Shown: positions 23,762 through 32,067 of the stretch, piece after piece
Numbering within the stretch: position 1 is the stretch's first letter
Layout of the letters: each line of letters starts with the position of its first letter
Origin: Aeromonas enteropelogenes
Lineage (GTDB): Bacteria > Pseudomonadota > Gammaproteobacteria > Enterobacterales > Aeromonadaceae
Length of the DNA: 55,025 nucleotides
Direction of reading: 5' to 3'
NCBI RefSeq assembly: GCF_000819845.1
Contig: NZ_CDCG01000032.1
Span: 1,079-56,103, forward strand
Translations under genes and position numbers: made by a program
The notes under the pieces: model-generated
The model's database searches: none
The model's input: only the letters and a program-made list of their open reading frames with translations
What the model was told of the DNA's origin: nothing

Positions 23762-24940
23762 ATGCTGCCCATACTCAACAGCCTGCTCGACACCGATGCC
23801 TACAAGCTGCATATGCAGCAGGCGGTGTTCCATCGCTATCCGGATGCCGAGGTGGTGGCCGAATTCCACAGCCGCAACGAAGAAGACCTGTTGCCCATGA
23901 TGGGCCAGATCGAGGAGCAGCTGCGCCTGGCCGGCTCCCTGCGGCTGACCAGACCCGAGCTCGACTTCCTGGCCGAGCGCCCCTTCTTCACCACCGATTA
24001 TCTCGATCACCTGCGCCGCAAGCCGCTGGACGCCTCCCTGCTCAAGGTGTTCGAGCAGGATGGCCGCATCAATGTGCGGGTCGAAGGCACCTGGCAGGAC
24101 GTGATCCTGTGGGAGATCCCGGTGCTCGCCATCATCAGCGAGATGCGCAACCGCTTCCGCTATCCCCAGTTTGGCGTCACTCAGGCGCTGGAGCGGCTCG
24201 ACCAGAAGATCGACAAGCTGGAGCGGGATCTCAGCCCGGAAGAGATGAAGGAGTTCAACCTCATCGACTTCGGCACCCGTCGCCGCTTCTCCCACGCGGT
24301 GCAGGATGCCGTGGTGGGTCGCCTCAAGGAGCGCCTGCCGGCGTTTCGCGGCACCAGCAACTACCAGCTGGCCCAGAAATACCGGCTGCCGGCGGTGGGC
24401 ACCCAGGCCCACGAGTGGTTCCAGGCCCACCAGCAGCTCGGCTTCCCGCTCGAGCACAGCCAGCGCGCCGCCCTCACCAGCTGGCTGGACGAGTTCACCG
24501 ACCATCTGGGGATAGCCCTGACCGACTGCATCACCATGGATGCCTTCCTGCGCGACTTCGACTTCGAGCTGGCCAGCCGCTATCAGGGGCTGCGCCACGA
24601 CTCCGGCGACCCCGTGGTGTGGGGCGAGAAGGCCATCAGCCACTACCAGCGGCTCGGCATCGACCCCACCGAGAAGACCCTGGTCTTCTCCGACGGTCTC
24701 AATCTCGACAAGGCGGTGCAGCTGATGCGCCACTTCCGCGGTCGTATCAACACCAGCTTCGGCATCGGCACCAAGCTCACCTGCGATCTGCCCGGGGTCA
24801 CCCCGATGAACATCGTCTTCAAGATGATGGAGTGCAACGGTGGCCCGGTCGCCAAGATCTCCGACAGTCCGGGCAAGACTCTGTGCCGGGATGCGGACTT
24901 CATCCGCAACCTCAAGCAGGCCTTCCACGTCGGGGTGTAG
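23762..24940 (+). CDS. pncB: Nicotinate phosphoribosyltransferase
   Basis: Condenses nicotinate with PRPP to nicotinate mononucleotide, the second step of nicotinamide salvage. It is 392 residues, close to E. coli PncB (400). Typical N terminus (ILNSLLDTDAYKLHMQQAVF), the NLIDFGTRRRFSHAVQD segment, GTSNYQLAQKY, the active-site YQGLRHDSGDPVVWG, and INTSFGIGTKLTCD for phosphate binding. The ATG has CGGGGA about 8 nt upstream. It is cotranscribed with pncA, separated by the 99-nt ORF that resembles its own 5' end. A terminator-like hairpin follows at 25006. Confidence 0.95.
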   Translation: MLPILNSLLDTDAYKLHMQQAVFHRYPDAEVVAEFHSRNEEDLLPMMGQIEEQLRLAGSLRLTRPELDFLAERPFFTTDYLDHLRRKPLDASLLKVFEQDGRINVRVEGTWQDVILWEIPVLAIISEMRNRFRYPQFGVTQALERLDQKIDKLERDLSPEEMKEFNLIDFGTRRRFSHAVQDAVVGRLKERLPAFRGTSNYQLAQKYRLPAVGTQAHEWFQAHQQLGFPLEHSQRAALTSWLDEFTDHLGIALTDCITMDAFLRDFDFELASRYQGLRHDSGDPVVWGEKAISHYQRLGIDPTEKTLVFSDGLNLDKAVQLMRHFRGRINTSFGIGTKLTCDLPGVTPMNIVFKMMECNGGPVAKISDSPGKTLCRDADFIRNLKQAFHVGV

Positions 24941-25005
24941 CCCCCATTTTTGCGGGGAGCATCTTGCGCCCGGGGCCGGTGGCCCCCTACCATGACCCCC
25001 CTGAT

Positions 25006-25033
25006 AAGGTCCGACTCGTGTCGGGCCTTTCTA
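25006..25033 (+). terminator. Terminator-like hairpin after pncB
   Basis: AAGGtCCGAC (25006-25015) pairs with GTCGGgCCTT (25020-25029), loop TCGT, then TCTATT. It lies between pncB and the ABC transporter operon, 35 bp before that operon's first ATG, so it could also act as a leader element for it. Confidence 0.6.
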
Positions 25034-25066
25034 TTACCCGAACGACAGACCACAAAGGAATGCACC

Positions 25067-25912
25067 ATGACCCGTAAATGGATCCTCGCTCTCACCACCT
25101 TGTTCGCCAGCCTGAGCGCCGTCGCCGCCGAACCGCTGCGGGTCTCCGCCATCCCGGACGAAGCCCCCACCGAGCTGCAGCGCAAGTTTGCTCCGCTGGG
25201 TGACTACCTGGCCGAGAAGACGGGCCGTGAAGTAGTGTTCGTGCCGGTCAACGACTACGCCGCCGTGGTTGAAGCGCTGGCCGCCGGCAAGCTGGACATG
25301 GCCTGGCTCGGAGGCTTCACCTATGTGCAGGCCCACCGCCGTGCCGACAAGGTGGTACCCCTGGTGCAGCGCCAGGAAGATGCCCAGTTCACCTCCAAGT
25401 TCATCGCCAATGCCGACAGCGGCATCAAAACCCTGGCCGACACCAAGGGCAAGGACTTCGCGTTCGGCTCCCCCTCCTCCACCTCGGGTCACCTGATGCC
25501 GCGCCACTTCCTGGCCGAACAGGGCATCAACCCGGAGCGTGACTTCGCCCACGTCGCCTTCTCCGGCGCCCACGACGCCACCGTCGCCTGGGTCGCTTCC
25601 GGCAAGGTGCCGGCCGGCGCGCTCAACGCTTCCGTGTGGGAGAAACTGGTGGAAGAGGGCAAGGTCGACACCGCCAAGGTCAAGGTGATCTGGACCACCC
25701 CCACCTACTTTGACTACAACTGGACCGTGCGCGGCGACATGGATCCGGCCCTGCAAGAGAAGATCAAGCAGGCCTTCCTCAGCCTGGATCCGGTGGTACC
25801 CGCCCAGGCCGAGATCCTCAAGCTGCAACGCGCCAGCCGCTTCATCGAGACCAAGCCCGAGAACTACCTGGGCATCGAAGCCGCCGCAACCCAGGCCGGC
25901 CTGCTGAAGTGA
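25067..25912 (+). CDS. PhnD-family ABC transporter substrate-binding protein
   Basis: A 281-residue periplasmic binding protein. The N terminus (MTRKWILALTTLFASLSAVA) is a signal peptide with likely cleavage after AVAA. The mature part has the PhnD/phosphonate_bd fold: LRVSAIPDEAPTELQRKF, GKLDMAWLGGFTYVQAHRRA, and the anion-binding GSPSSTSGHLMP. This family binds phosphonate, phosphite, phosphate, or in some annotated groups putatively selenate, and I cannot separate these by eye. AAAGGAA precedes the ATG at 25067. Its stop overlaps the GTG of the ATPase gene. Confidence 0.88.
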   Translation: MTRKWILALTTLFASLSAVAAEPLRVSAIPDEAPTELQRKFAPLGDYLAEKTGREVVFVPVNDYAAVVEALAAGKLDMAWLGGFTYVQAHRRADKVVPLVQRQEDAQFTSKFIANADSGIKTLADTKGKDFAFGSPSSTSGHLMPRHFLAEQGINPERDFAHVAFSGAHDATVAWVASGKVPAGALNASVWEKLVEEGKVDTAKVKVIWTTPTYFDYNWTVRGDMDPALQEKIKQAFLSLDPVVPAQAEILKLQRASRFIETKPENYLGIEAAATQAGLLK

Positions 25913-26670
25913 TCGCCGTCGCGCTGGACGGGGAAGGATTGCGGCTCGGCCAGAGCCGCATCCTGCAGCCGTTTCGCCTGCAAATTGCGGCGGGCGAGTG
26001 CGTAGCCGTCATAGGGCCAAGCGGCGCGGGCAAGACCAGTCTGCTGCGGCTGATCGGCACCGAGCTGCGCGGCGAAGGCAGGCTCGCCCTCTGGGATCAG
26101 GATCCCTGGTCCCTCTCTACCCGGGACCGCCAGCGGCTGCGCAGCCGGATCGGCATGGTCTGGCAGCAACCGCCGCTGCCCGCCTCCCAGAAGGTGGTGA
26201 CCGCAGTGCTGGCCGGTCGGCTCGGCCAGTGGTCTCTCGGCCGTTCCTTACTCTCCCTGCTGCGTCCTTGCGACCCCGAAGGCGCGCGGACCGAGCTGGC
26301 CCGCCTCGGCCTTGCCGACAAGTGGCAGCAACGCTGCGGCGAGCTCTCCGGTGGCCAGTTGCAACGGGTCGGCATCGCCCGGGTGCTCTATCAACAGCCG
26401 GATCTGATCCTGGCGGACGAACCCGTCTCCGCCCTCGACCCCGTGCTCGCCCAGAGCAGTCTGGATGCCCTGCTGGCCCAGGCCCGAGCCCGGGGCAGCA
26501 CCCTTGTCGCCAACCTGCATGCAGTCGAGCTGGCGCTCGGCCGTTTCCCACGCATCATCGGTTTGCGCGAGGGGCGGGTGCAGTTCGATTGTCCGGCGGC
26601 AGCCGTTACCCAGGCCATGCTGGCCGACCTCTACGCCGGTGATGACGAGGCGGCGGCGTGTTCAATTTGA
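25909..26670 (+). CDS. PhnC-type ABC transporter ATPase
   Basis: A 253-residue cytoplasmic ATPase driving the importer. Walker A is GPSGAGKTSLL (about residues 36-46), the Q-loop is MVWQQPPLP, the signature is LSGGQLQRVGIARVL, and Walker B is LILADEPVSALDP followed by a switch His in NLHAVELAL. The start is GTG at 25909, overlapping the preceding stop (GTGA), so translation is coupled. The downstream permease likewise begins with GTG inside this gene. Confidence 0.9.
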   Translation: MIAVALDGEGLRLGQSRILQPFRLQIAAGECVAVIGPSGAGKTSLLRLIGTELRGEGRLALWDQDPWSLSTRDRQRLRSRIGMVWQQPPLPASQKVVTAVLAGRLGQWSLGRSLLSLLRPCDPEGARTELARLGLADKWQQRCGELSGGQLQRVGIARVLYQQPDLILADEPVSALDPVLAQSSLDALLAQARARGSTLVANLHAVELALGRFPRIIGLREGRVQFDCPAAAVTQAMLADLYAGDDEAAACSI

Positions 26671-28208
26671 CTACTAGCCGCTGGCGCCATCCCCTGCCCT
26701 GGCTGTTGCTGCTGATCGGCTACAGCCTGTGGCAACAAGCCGATGGCTGGCTCGGCCTGTTCGACGGCCAGAGCTGGCGGCAGATGGGCAACTTCCTCGC
26801 CACCAGCTGGCCACCCCGCGTCGATCGGGACTTTCTCGCCCTGACCCTGACCGCGACCCTGGAGAGCCTGGCCGTCGCGACCCTGGGGCTGGCGGGTGCC
26901 CTGCTGCTCGGCGTGCCTTTTGCCCTGCTCGGCTCGCGCGCCCTGTCGCTGGCCGAACTGGGTCCGGTTCCCAGTCCGCTGCGCGGCGCCTTGCGGGCCC
27001 TCTCGCGCCTTGTCGCCATCGTGCTGCGCAGCCTGCCCGAGCTCATCTGGGCGCTGCTGTTCGTGCGCCTGTCCGGGCTCGGGCCGCTGGCCGCCATCCT
27101 GGCCATCGCCGTCAGCTACGGCGGCATGCTGGCCAAGGTTTACAACGAGATCATGGAGAGCGGTGCCCTGCAACCGGCCCGCGCCCTGCTGCTCGGCGGC
27201 AGCGGCCGGTTGCAGGCACTCTGGTATGGCGTGCTGCCTGCGGTGCGCCAGGAGCTGCTCTCCTACACCGTCTATCGCTGGGAGTGCGCCCTGCGCGCCT
27301 CCGTCATCATGGGCTTCGTCGGGGCCGGCGGACTTGGCCAGCAGCTCGAACTCTCCCTGCGCATGTTTGCCGGTGGCGAGGTGGTGACCCTGCTGCTGGC
27401 CTTCATCCTGCTGGTGACCCTGGCGGATGGCCTCAGCGCCTGGCTGCGCCATAGCCGCTCCCCCGGCCTGCTGTTGCTGATCTGCCTGGGGCTGGCCGCA
27501 GCTCTCGCCCTTTACCAGCTCGACTGGCGCATGCTGAGCTTCTCCCTGAGCGGGCTGGGTTCCTTCGTGGGGGAGTTTTTGCGACCGGACTGGTCATGGC
27601 CCTTCCTCAAGACTGTGGCCAGCGGCCTGCTCGATACGGTGCAGATGGCGCTGTTGAGTACCCTCTTCAGCGCCCTGCTGGCCCTGCCGCTCGCCTGTCT
27701 CGCCCGTCACTGCTGGCCGCTGCGCCTGCTGTTCAACCTGCTGCGCTCCGTGCCCGAGCTCATCTTCGCCAGCCTGCTGGTGATCGCGGTCGGACTGGGT
27801 CCGGTGGCAGGCATACTGGCGCTGACCCTGCACACCACGGGCGTGCTGGCGCGCCTCTTCGTGGAGACCCTGGAGAACGCGGATCCCGCCCCTCGCCTCG
27901 CCCTGCAGTTGAGCGGGGCTGGCCCCATCGCCAGTTTCTGGTACGGGCTGTTTCCGCTGGTGACGCGCCAGTGGCTGGCCTACAGCCTCTATCGCGGCGA
28001 GATGAACCTGAGGGCCGCCACCATACTCGGCGTAGTCGGTGCCGGCGGCCTGGGGCAGCAGCTCTATGTATCGTTGAGCCTGTTTCGCTACGATCAGACC
28101 GCCACCCTGCTGCTGGCCATACTGTTGCTGGTCTGGCTGGCGGAGGCCATCAGCCGCCGCACCCGCTTGCCGCGCCCGGCCCCCACCCAGCAGAATTGCC
28201 AGATCTGA
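26658..28208 (+). CDS. Fused double-domain PhnE-type ABC permease
   Basis: A 516-residue membrane protein made of two homologous permease units in one chain. Each half carries a PhnE-like segment ending in GVVGAGGLGQQL or GFVGAGGLGQQL, preceded by a cytoplasmic coupling loop (GSGRLQALWYGVLPAVRQEL in the first half, AGPIASFWYGLFPLVTRQWL in the second). Most phosphonate importers use one PhnE as a homodimer or two separate genes; the fusion would form the whole channel from one polypeptide. It starts at GTG 26658, overlapping the ATPase gene by 13 nt. Confidence 0.88.
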   Translation: MFNLTTSRWRHPLPWLLLLIGYSLWQQADGWLGLFDGQSWRQMGNFLATSWPPRVDRDFLALTLTATLESLAVATLGLAGALLLGVPFALLGSRALSLAELGPVPSPLRGALRALSRLVAIVLRSLPELIWALLFVRLSGLGPLAAILAIAVSYGGMLAKVYNEIMESGALQPARALLLGGSGRLQALWYGVLPAVRQELLSYTVYRWECALRASVIMGFVGAGGLGQQLELSLRMFAGGEVVTLLLAFILLVTLADGLSAWLRHSRSPGLLLLICLGLAAALALYQLDWRMLSFSLSGLGSFVGEFLRPDWSWPFLKTVASGLLDTVQMALLSTLFSALLALPLACLARHCWPLRLLFNLLRSVPELIFASLLVIAVGLGPVAGILALTLHTTGVLARLFVETLENADPAPRLALQLSGAGPIASFWYGLFPLVTRQWLAYSLYRGEMNLRAATILGVVGAGGLGQQLYVSLSLFRYDQTATLLLAILLLVWLAEAISRRTRLPRPAPTQQNCQI

Positions 28209-28226
28209 CGCAGGCTCCGGATAAAC

Positions 28227-28262
28227 AAAAAGCCCGCCGGTTTGCACCGGCGGGCTTTTTTC
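28227..28262. terminator. Bidirectional terminator between the ABC operon and dsbA
   Basis: Perfect 10-bp stem AGCCCGCCGG (28231-28240) / CCGGCGGGCT (28247-28256), loop TTTGCA, with five A before and six or more T after. It serves both convergent units. Confidence 0.92.
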
Positions 28263-28278
28263 ATCGGGTCACTCCGGA

Positions 28279-28887
28279 TCAGTCTTTCTTGGCCAGCAGG
28301 AATTTCACCAGCTGGTTGAACTGTTCCTGGGAAGTAATGGATTCGATTTTCACCATGTACTTGCCGTTGACCAGGAAGGCCGGTACACCACGAATGTTGT
28401 AGCTCTCGGTGTTGCGGTCAAACTGGGAAACCATGCCGGAGACGGCGAAGCTGTCGACGGCACCGTCAAACTCCTCGGCCGGCACGCCGTTGTCCACGAA
28501 GATCTGCTTCACGTCATCGCGGCTCATCGGCGGTTTGCGCTGGGTATGGATCTTGTTGAAGATGGCCGGAGTCAGCTTGCCTTCAACGTTCAGCAGGGTC
28601 GCCAGCGCGTAGGCACGCTGCATCTCCGGGCCCATTTCACGGCCCAGGAAGGCAACCGGGTTCTTCTTGAGAGGAACGCCCTGCGGCAGATCCTGCTTCA
28701 GCTGTTCCACGATCGGTTCGAACGTCGAGCAGTGCGGGCAGTAGTAGGAGAAGAACTCCAACACTTCCGGCTGGGCGGTGCCAGTCTGCTTGACCACGTC
28801 ATAGTTAACGCCTTCCTTGAATTCGGGGGCGGCGTGAACCATGGGCATCATCAGCATGGCAGCGAGGAAAAATAGGATTTTTTTCAT
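28279..28887 (-). CDS. dsbA: Thiol:disulfide interchange protein DsbA
   Basis: Periplasmic oxidase that introduces disulfides into exported proteins. It is 202 residues. A signal peptide (MKKILFFLAAMLMMPMVHA) is followed by a thioredoxin fold with the active-site CPHC at residues 50-53 and the cis-Pro loop RGVPAFLVNGKY near residue 165. ATG at 28887 has AGGAAA 5 nt upstream; the frame stays open for 11 further codons, but these would precede the signal peptide. It lies downstream of srkA on the same strand, as in E. coli, with a gap of about 150 bp. Confidence 0.96.
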   Translation of the reverse strand: MKKILFFLAAMLMMPMVHAAPEFKEGVNYDVVKQTGTAQPEVLEFFSYYCPHCSTFEPIVEQLKQDLPQGVPLKKNPVAFLGREMGPEMQRAYALATLLNVEGKLTPAIFNKIHTQRKPPMSRDDVKQIFVDNGVPAEEFDGAVDSFAVSGMVSQFDRNTESYNIRGVPAFLVNGKYMVKIESITSQEQFNQLVKFLLAKKD

Positions 28888-29035
28888 GATGTTTCCTGTT
28901 AAGGGATCACTGTGAGGCACGCCCGGCGAACCGAAGCAGTGCCAAGCCTATTGCGTCCCCCCTTCGCCGTCAATGGCAAAGAAGTGACCGGGGATCCCTC
29001 CTCCCGCGCTCGTCACCAGCCGGGTTGCGCCCCGA

Positions 29036-30013
29036 TCACCAACCCGGCGTCAGAGTCAGGGGCGGCGCCTTGAGCGCCTCCAGCTGGTCGTGCAGGGTCG
29101 CGATCTGCTGACGCCAGTAATGCTCGGTATTGAACCAGGGGAAGTGACGGGGGAAGGCGGGATCTTCCCAGCGCCGCGCCAGCCAGGCCATGTAGTGGAC
29201 GATGCGCATGGCCCGCAGCGGTTCGATGAGCGTCAGCTCGCGCGGATCAAACTCCATGAACTCCTCGTAACCCGCCAGCAGGGTATCGAGCTGGACCAGC
29301 TGCTCGTGGCGCTCGCCGCTCAGCATCATCCAGAGATCCTGGATGGCGGGACCGGTGCGGCAATCATCGAGATCGACGAACAGGGGGCCATCGCGCCACA
29401 GGATGTTACCCGGGTGGCAGTCGCCGTGCAGGGAGATGTGGGAGACATCCAGGCTCATGGCATCGCCGACATGCTTGATCAGCTCGTCGAGCACGCCGAA
29501 GAACTGTTTGGCCAGCCCGCTCGGCAACCACTCGCCGGCCGCCAGCAGCTGCCGCGGCTCGTGCAACATGCTCTCCACATCCAGCCGGACGCGATGGTGA
29601 AACGGCTTGCTGGCACCAATCTGGTGGATGCGGCCAAGGTAGCGCCCCACCCACTCCAGCTGATCCAGGTTGTCCACCTCGAACTGGCGGCCACCGACGC
29701 TCTGCCAGATGGCGAAGAGGTAGCCCTGATGCTCCAGCAGGGTCTCCCCCGCGAAGGAGAGAGGCGAGGCGACCGGGATCTCCGCCTCGGCCAGACGGGC
29801 GGCAAACTCGTGCTCCTCCAGGATCTGGGCCCGGCTCCAGCGGCCGGGGCGGTAGAACTTCACCACATAGCGACGACGATCCTCGTCCTGAAACTGATAG
29901 ACCCGGTTCTCGTAGCTGTTGAGTTCGATAAGGCCGGAGTCGAGCCGCAGACCGCTGAGATCCAGCGCATCCATGATGAGGTCGGGTGTGAGATCGGAAT
30001 AGTTGAAACGCAT
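29036..30013 (-). CDS. srkA: Stress response kinase A (YihE)
   Basis: A 325-residue cytoplasmic Ser/Thr kinase of the choline/aminoglycoside-kinase fold. In E. coli it protects against stress-induced death involving the MazEF pathway. Visible: ELNSYENRVYQFQDED, the catalytic loop HGDCHPGNILWRDG and the metal-binding FVDLDDCRTGP. I chose ATG at 30013 because GGTGGA is 4 nt upstream; an in-frame ATG at 30025 would add four residues. A GC hairpin (about 30036-30053) sits just upstream of the start. E. coli has srkA-dsbA as one operon next to yihD; here ccoG is inserted between yihD and srkA. Confidence 0.93.
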   Translation of the reverse strand: MRFNYSDLTPDLIMDALDLSGLRLDSGLIELNSYENRVYQFQDEDRRRYVVKFYRPGRWSRAQILEEHEFAARLAEAEIPVASPLSFAGETLLEHQGYLFAIWQSVGGRQFEVDNLDQLEWVGRYLGRIHQIGASKPFHHRVRLDVESMLHEPRQLLAAGEWLPSGLAKQFFGVLDELIKHVGDAMSLDVSHISLHGDCHPGNILWRDGPLFVDLDDCRTGPAIQDLWMMLSGERHEQLVQLDTLLAGYEEFMEFDPRELTLIEPLRAMRIVHYMAWLARRWEDPAFPRHFPWFNTEHYWRQQIATLHDQLEALKAPPLTLTPGW

Positions 30014-30125
30014 GTCATCCACCATGAGAAAGGGGCGCCGTAGCGCCCCATTCTATCACCACTCGTTGAGATGGATGCCTGAACCGGGCAACCACTTTTA
30101 TGAGTGCTGACTGCCGCCCCTGCCG

Positions 30126-31577
30126 TTATAGCCGGCTGATAAACTTGCTGGCCTGACGCAGGGTGCCCTTGCTGTCATCGTCGGCAGCGCCTTCGCGTTT
30201 GAGCACGAACTGGATGTCCAGCGCCGGCCGCTTCAGGTTGTAGGGGTCGACCGCCAGACTCACCGGCAAGGTATAAATTTCTCCCGCCTTCAGGGTCACC
30301 TCGCGCGGACCGAACCACTCGTGCTCCGGCAGCCCCTCCACGTCCAGCTGATAGGTCTGGGATTGCAGGGTCTTGTTGAGGATCTTGAGGGTGTAGGTGT
30401 TCTCGATAAGCCCTTCGCTGTTCTCGCGGAACAGCTGGTTGCGATCCCGCAGGATATCGAGCCCCATCGGCATGATGGACATGGCGTTGTAGACGAAGAC
30501 CCCCAGCATGATAGCCATCACCAGGCCGTAACCAATCAGCTTGGGCCGCGCCACATGAGTGGAGTCGTTGGCCAGCTTGTGCTCGGTGGTGTAGCTGATG
30601 AGCCCCTTCGGATAGCCCATCCGCTCCATGGTCTGGTCGCAGGCGTCGACACAGGCGCCACAGTTGATGCACTCGTACTGCAGGCCGTCACGAATGTCGA
30701 TGCCGGTCGGACAGACCTGCACGCACAGATCGCAATCGATGCAGTCTCCCAGCCCCAGCGCCTTGTGGTCCGCCTTGCGGGCACGGGCACCGCGGGTCTC
30801 GCCGCGCTTGGTGTCATAGCCGACGATGAAGGTGTCCTTGTCGAACATGGCAGACTGGAAGCGGGCATAGGGGCACATGTGGATACACATGATGGCGCGC
30901 ATCCAGCCGGCGTTGCCGTAGGTACAGATGGTGAAGAAGATCACCCAGAACATCACCCAGCCACCCGCCTGCAGGGTCAGAACGTCGGGCACCAGGTTGG
31001 TCACATCCTGGAAGTAGGCGACGAAGGTAAGGCCGGTCGCCAGCGAGATGACTAGCCAGGCCAGGTGTTTGGCCCCCTTGCGGGCCAGCTTCTCGCCGCT
31101 CCAGGGCGCCGCATCCAGCTTGCGCCGCTTGTTGGCAGGTCCCTCCAGCTTCTCTTCAAACCAGATGAACATGAAGGTCCAGACCGTCTGCGGGCAGAGA
31201 TAGCCACACCAGACCCGGCCAAGGAAGGTGGTCACGAAAAAGAGCGCGAAGGCCGCGATCATGAAGATCCAGGCGAGCAGAGTCAGGTCCTGCGGCCAGA
31301 TGGTGGCACCGAAGATGTGGAACTGCTGGTGAGCGAGGTCGAACAGTATCGCCTGGCGCCCTTCGTAGCGCAGCCAGGGCAGCAGCACGAACAGGGCGAC
31401 GAAGAACCACCCCATTCCCTTGCGCACCCGCTGCCAGTACCCGGTCTGGGCCCGGACATAGATGCGGTTGCCGGGGTTGAATCTGTCGTCGCTGGCTTTG
31501 AACGTGTTGGGGTTGAAAGTCCCGGTTACGCTCTTGTCGGTGACATCCTTGATATCGATTTTTTCATGATCGGCCAT
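30126..31577 (-). CDS. ccoG: CcoG/FixG-type cupric reductase for cbb3 oxidase assembly
   Basis: A 483-residue membrane iron-sulfur protein. CcoG reduces Cu(II) for delivery to cbb3-type cytochrome oxidase. About five membrane helices (first near residues 65-80, MGWFFVALFVLLPWL) surround two [4Fe-4S] binding motifs, CIDCDLCVQVCP near residues 275-286 and CINCGACVDACD about 25 residues later. Conserved CPQTVWT and a C-terminal Ig-like domain (YTLKILNKTLQSQTYQLDVEG) complete the family pattern. A ribosome-binding site AAGGGAG lies about 13 nt before the ATG. No cco structural genes are in the window. Two perfect palindromes lie upstream (31646-31676). Confidence 0.94.
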   Translation of the reverse strand: MADHEKIDIKDVTDKSVTGTFNPNTFKASDDRFNPGNRIYVRAQTGYWQRVRKGMGWFFVALFVLLPWLRYEGRQAILFDLAHQQFHIFGATIWPQDLTLLAWIFMIAAFALFFVTTFLGRVWCGYLCPQTVWTFMFIWFEEKLEGPANKRRKLDAAPWSGEKLARKGAKHLAWLVISLATGLTFVAYFQDVTNLVPDVLTLQAGGWVMFWVIFFTICTYGNAGWMRAIMCIHMCPYARFQSAMFDKDTFIVGYDTKRGETRGARARKADHKALGLGDCIDCDLCVQVCPTGIDIRDGLQYECINCGACVDACDQTMERMGYPKGLISYTTEHKLANDSTHVARPKLIGYGLVMAIMLGVFVYNAMSIMPMGLDILRDRNQLFRENSEGLIENTYTLKILNKTLQSQTYQLDVEGLPEHEWFGPREVTLKAGEIYTLPVSLAVDPYNLKRPALDIQFVLKREGAADDDSKGTLRQASKFISRL

Positions 31578-31644
31578 TGCAAGACATCGCTCCCTTATTT
31601 GTTATGGAGCGGATTATATCTTAAACAACCTGCTAATTGTGTGG

Positions 31645-31676
31645 ATTAGATGTATCTAATATTGGCGATCGATCGC
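31645..31676. promoter_or_regulatory. Two perfect palindromes upstream of ccoG
   Basis: ATTAGATGTATCTAAT (31645-31660, 7-bp arms) and GCGATCGATCGC (31665-31676, fully symmetric) lie in the 115-bp region between the yihD terminator and the ccoG start. They look like protein-binding sites, but neither matches the FNR consensus TTGAT-N4-ATCAA. The regulator is unknown. Confidence 0.4.
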
Positions 31677-31690
31677 AAATTTCGGTAACA

Positions 31691-31726
31691 AAAAAGGCGT
31701 TTCGCCCATTGACGAAACGCCTTTAA
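31691..31726 (-). terminator. Terminator of yihD
   Basis: A 12-bp perfect stem, AAAGGCGTTTCG / CGAAACGCCTTT, with an 8-nt loop. The minus strand ends in TTTTTTG, about 50 bp after the yihD stop. Confidence 0.9.
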
Positions 31727-31773
31727 AGAGATTCCACTGAAACCAGGCCAGGTGTCCAGCACACCGCCCGGGG

Positions 31774-32037
31774 TCACTTGATGCCGCGTGCCTTGAGCAG
31801 GGCTTCCTTGAAATCCGGCACATGATCCTTGGCCAGACCGGGGATCATCGCCTGCTTGTCGGATTCCCGCATCTTGAGGTGATAGATCAGCATGTCGTCG
31901 GTCAGCTCGGACAGGGGACCTTCAAATCCCGCTTCTTTGGCCAGTTTGGCAACAAACTGCACCAGGCTGAGATCCTGTTCCTTGATCCAGGCAGGCTGCA
32001 ACAACTCCAGCAGCTCTTCGATACGATGACATTGCAT
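31774..32037 (-). CDS. yihD: YihD family protein (DUF1040)
   Basis: An 87-residue cytoplasmic protein matching E. coli YihD (89 residues) in [36 protein letters not shown] and IPGLAKD. Function is not established. ATG at 32037 has AGAGG 6 nt upstream; the open frame continues five codons back to a TTG, which overlaps that site. It lies upstream of ccoG and srkA-dsbA on the same strand and ends at its own terminator. Confidence 0.9.
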   Translation of the reverse strand: MQCHRIEELLELLQPAWIKEQDLSLVQFVAKLAKEAGFEGPLSELTDDMLIYHLKMRESDKQAMIPGLAKDHVPDFKEALLKARGIK

Positions 32038-32067
32038 AGACAACCTCTTCAATCTGTCACGTTAAAC

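Noticed and set aside
31646..31659. FNR box upstream of ccoG
   Set aside because: TTAGATGTATCTAA has the right length but not the TTGAT/ATCAA arms; recorded only as an unknown palindrome.
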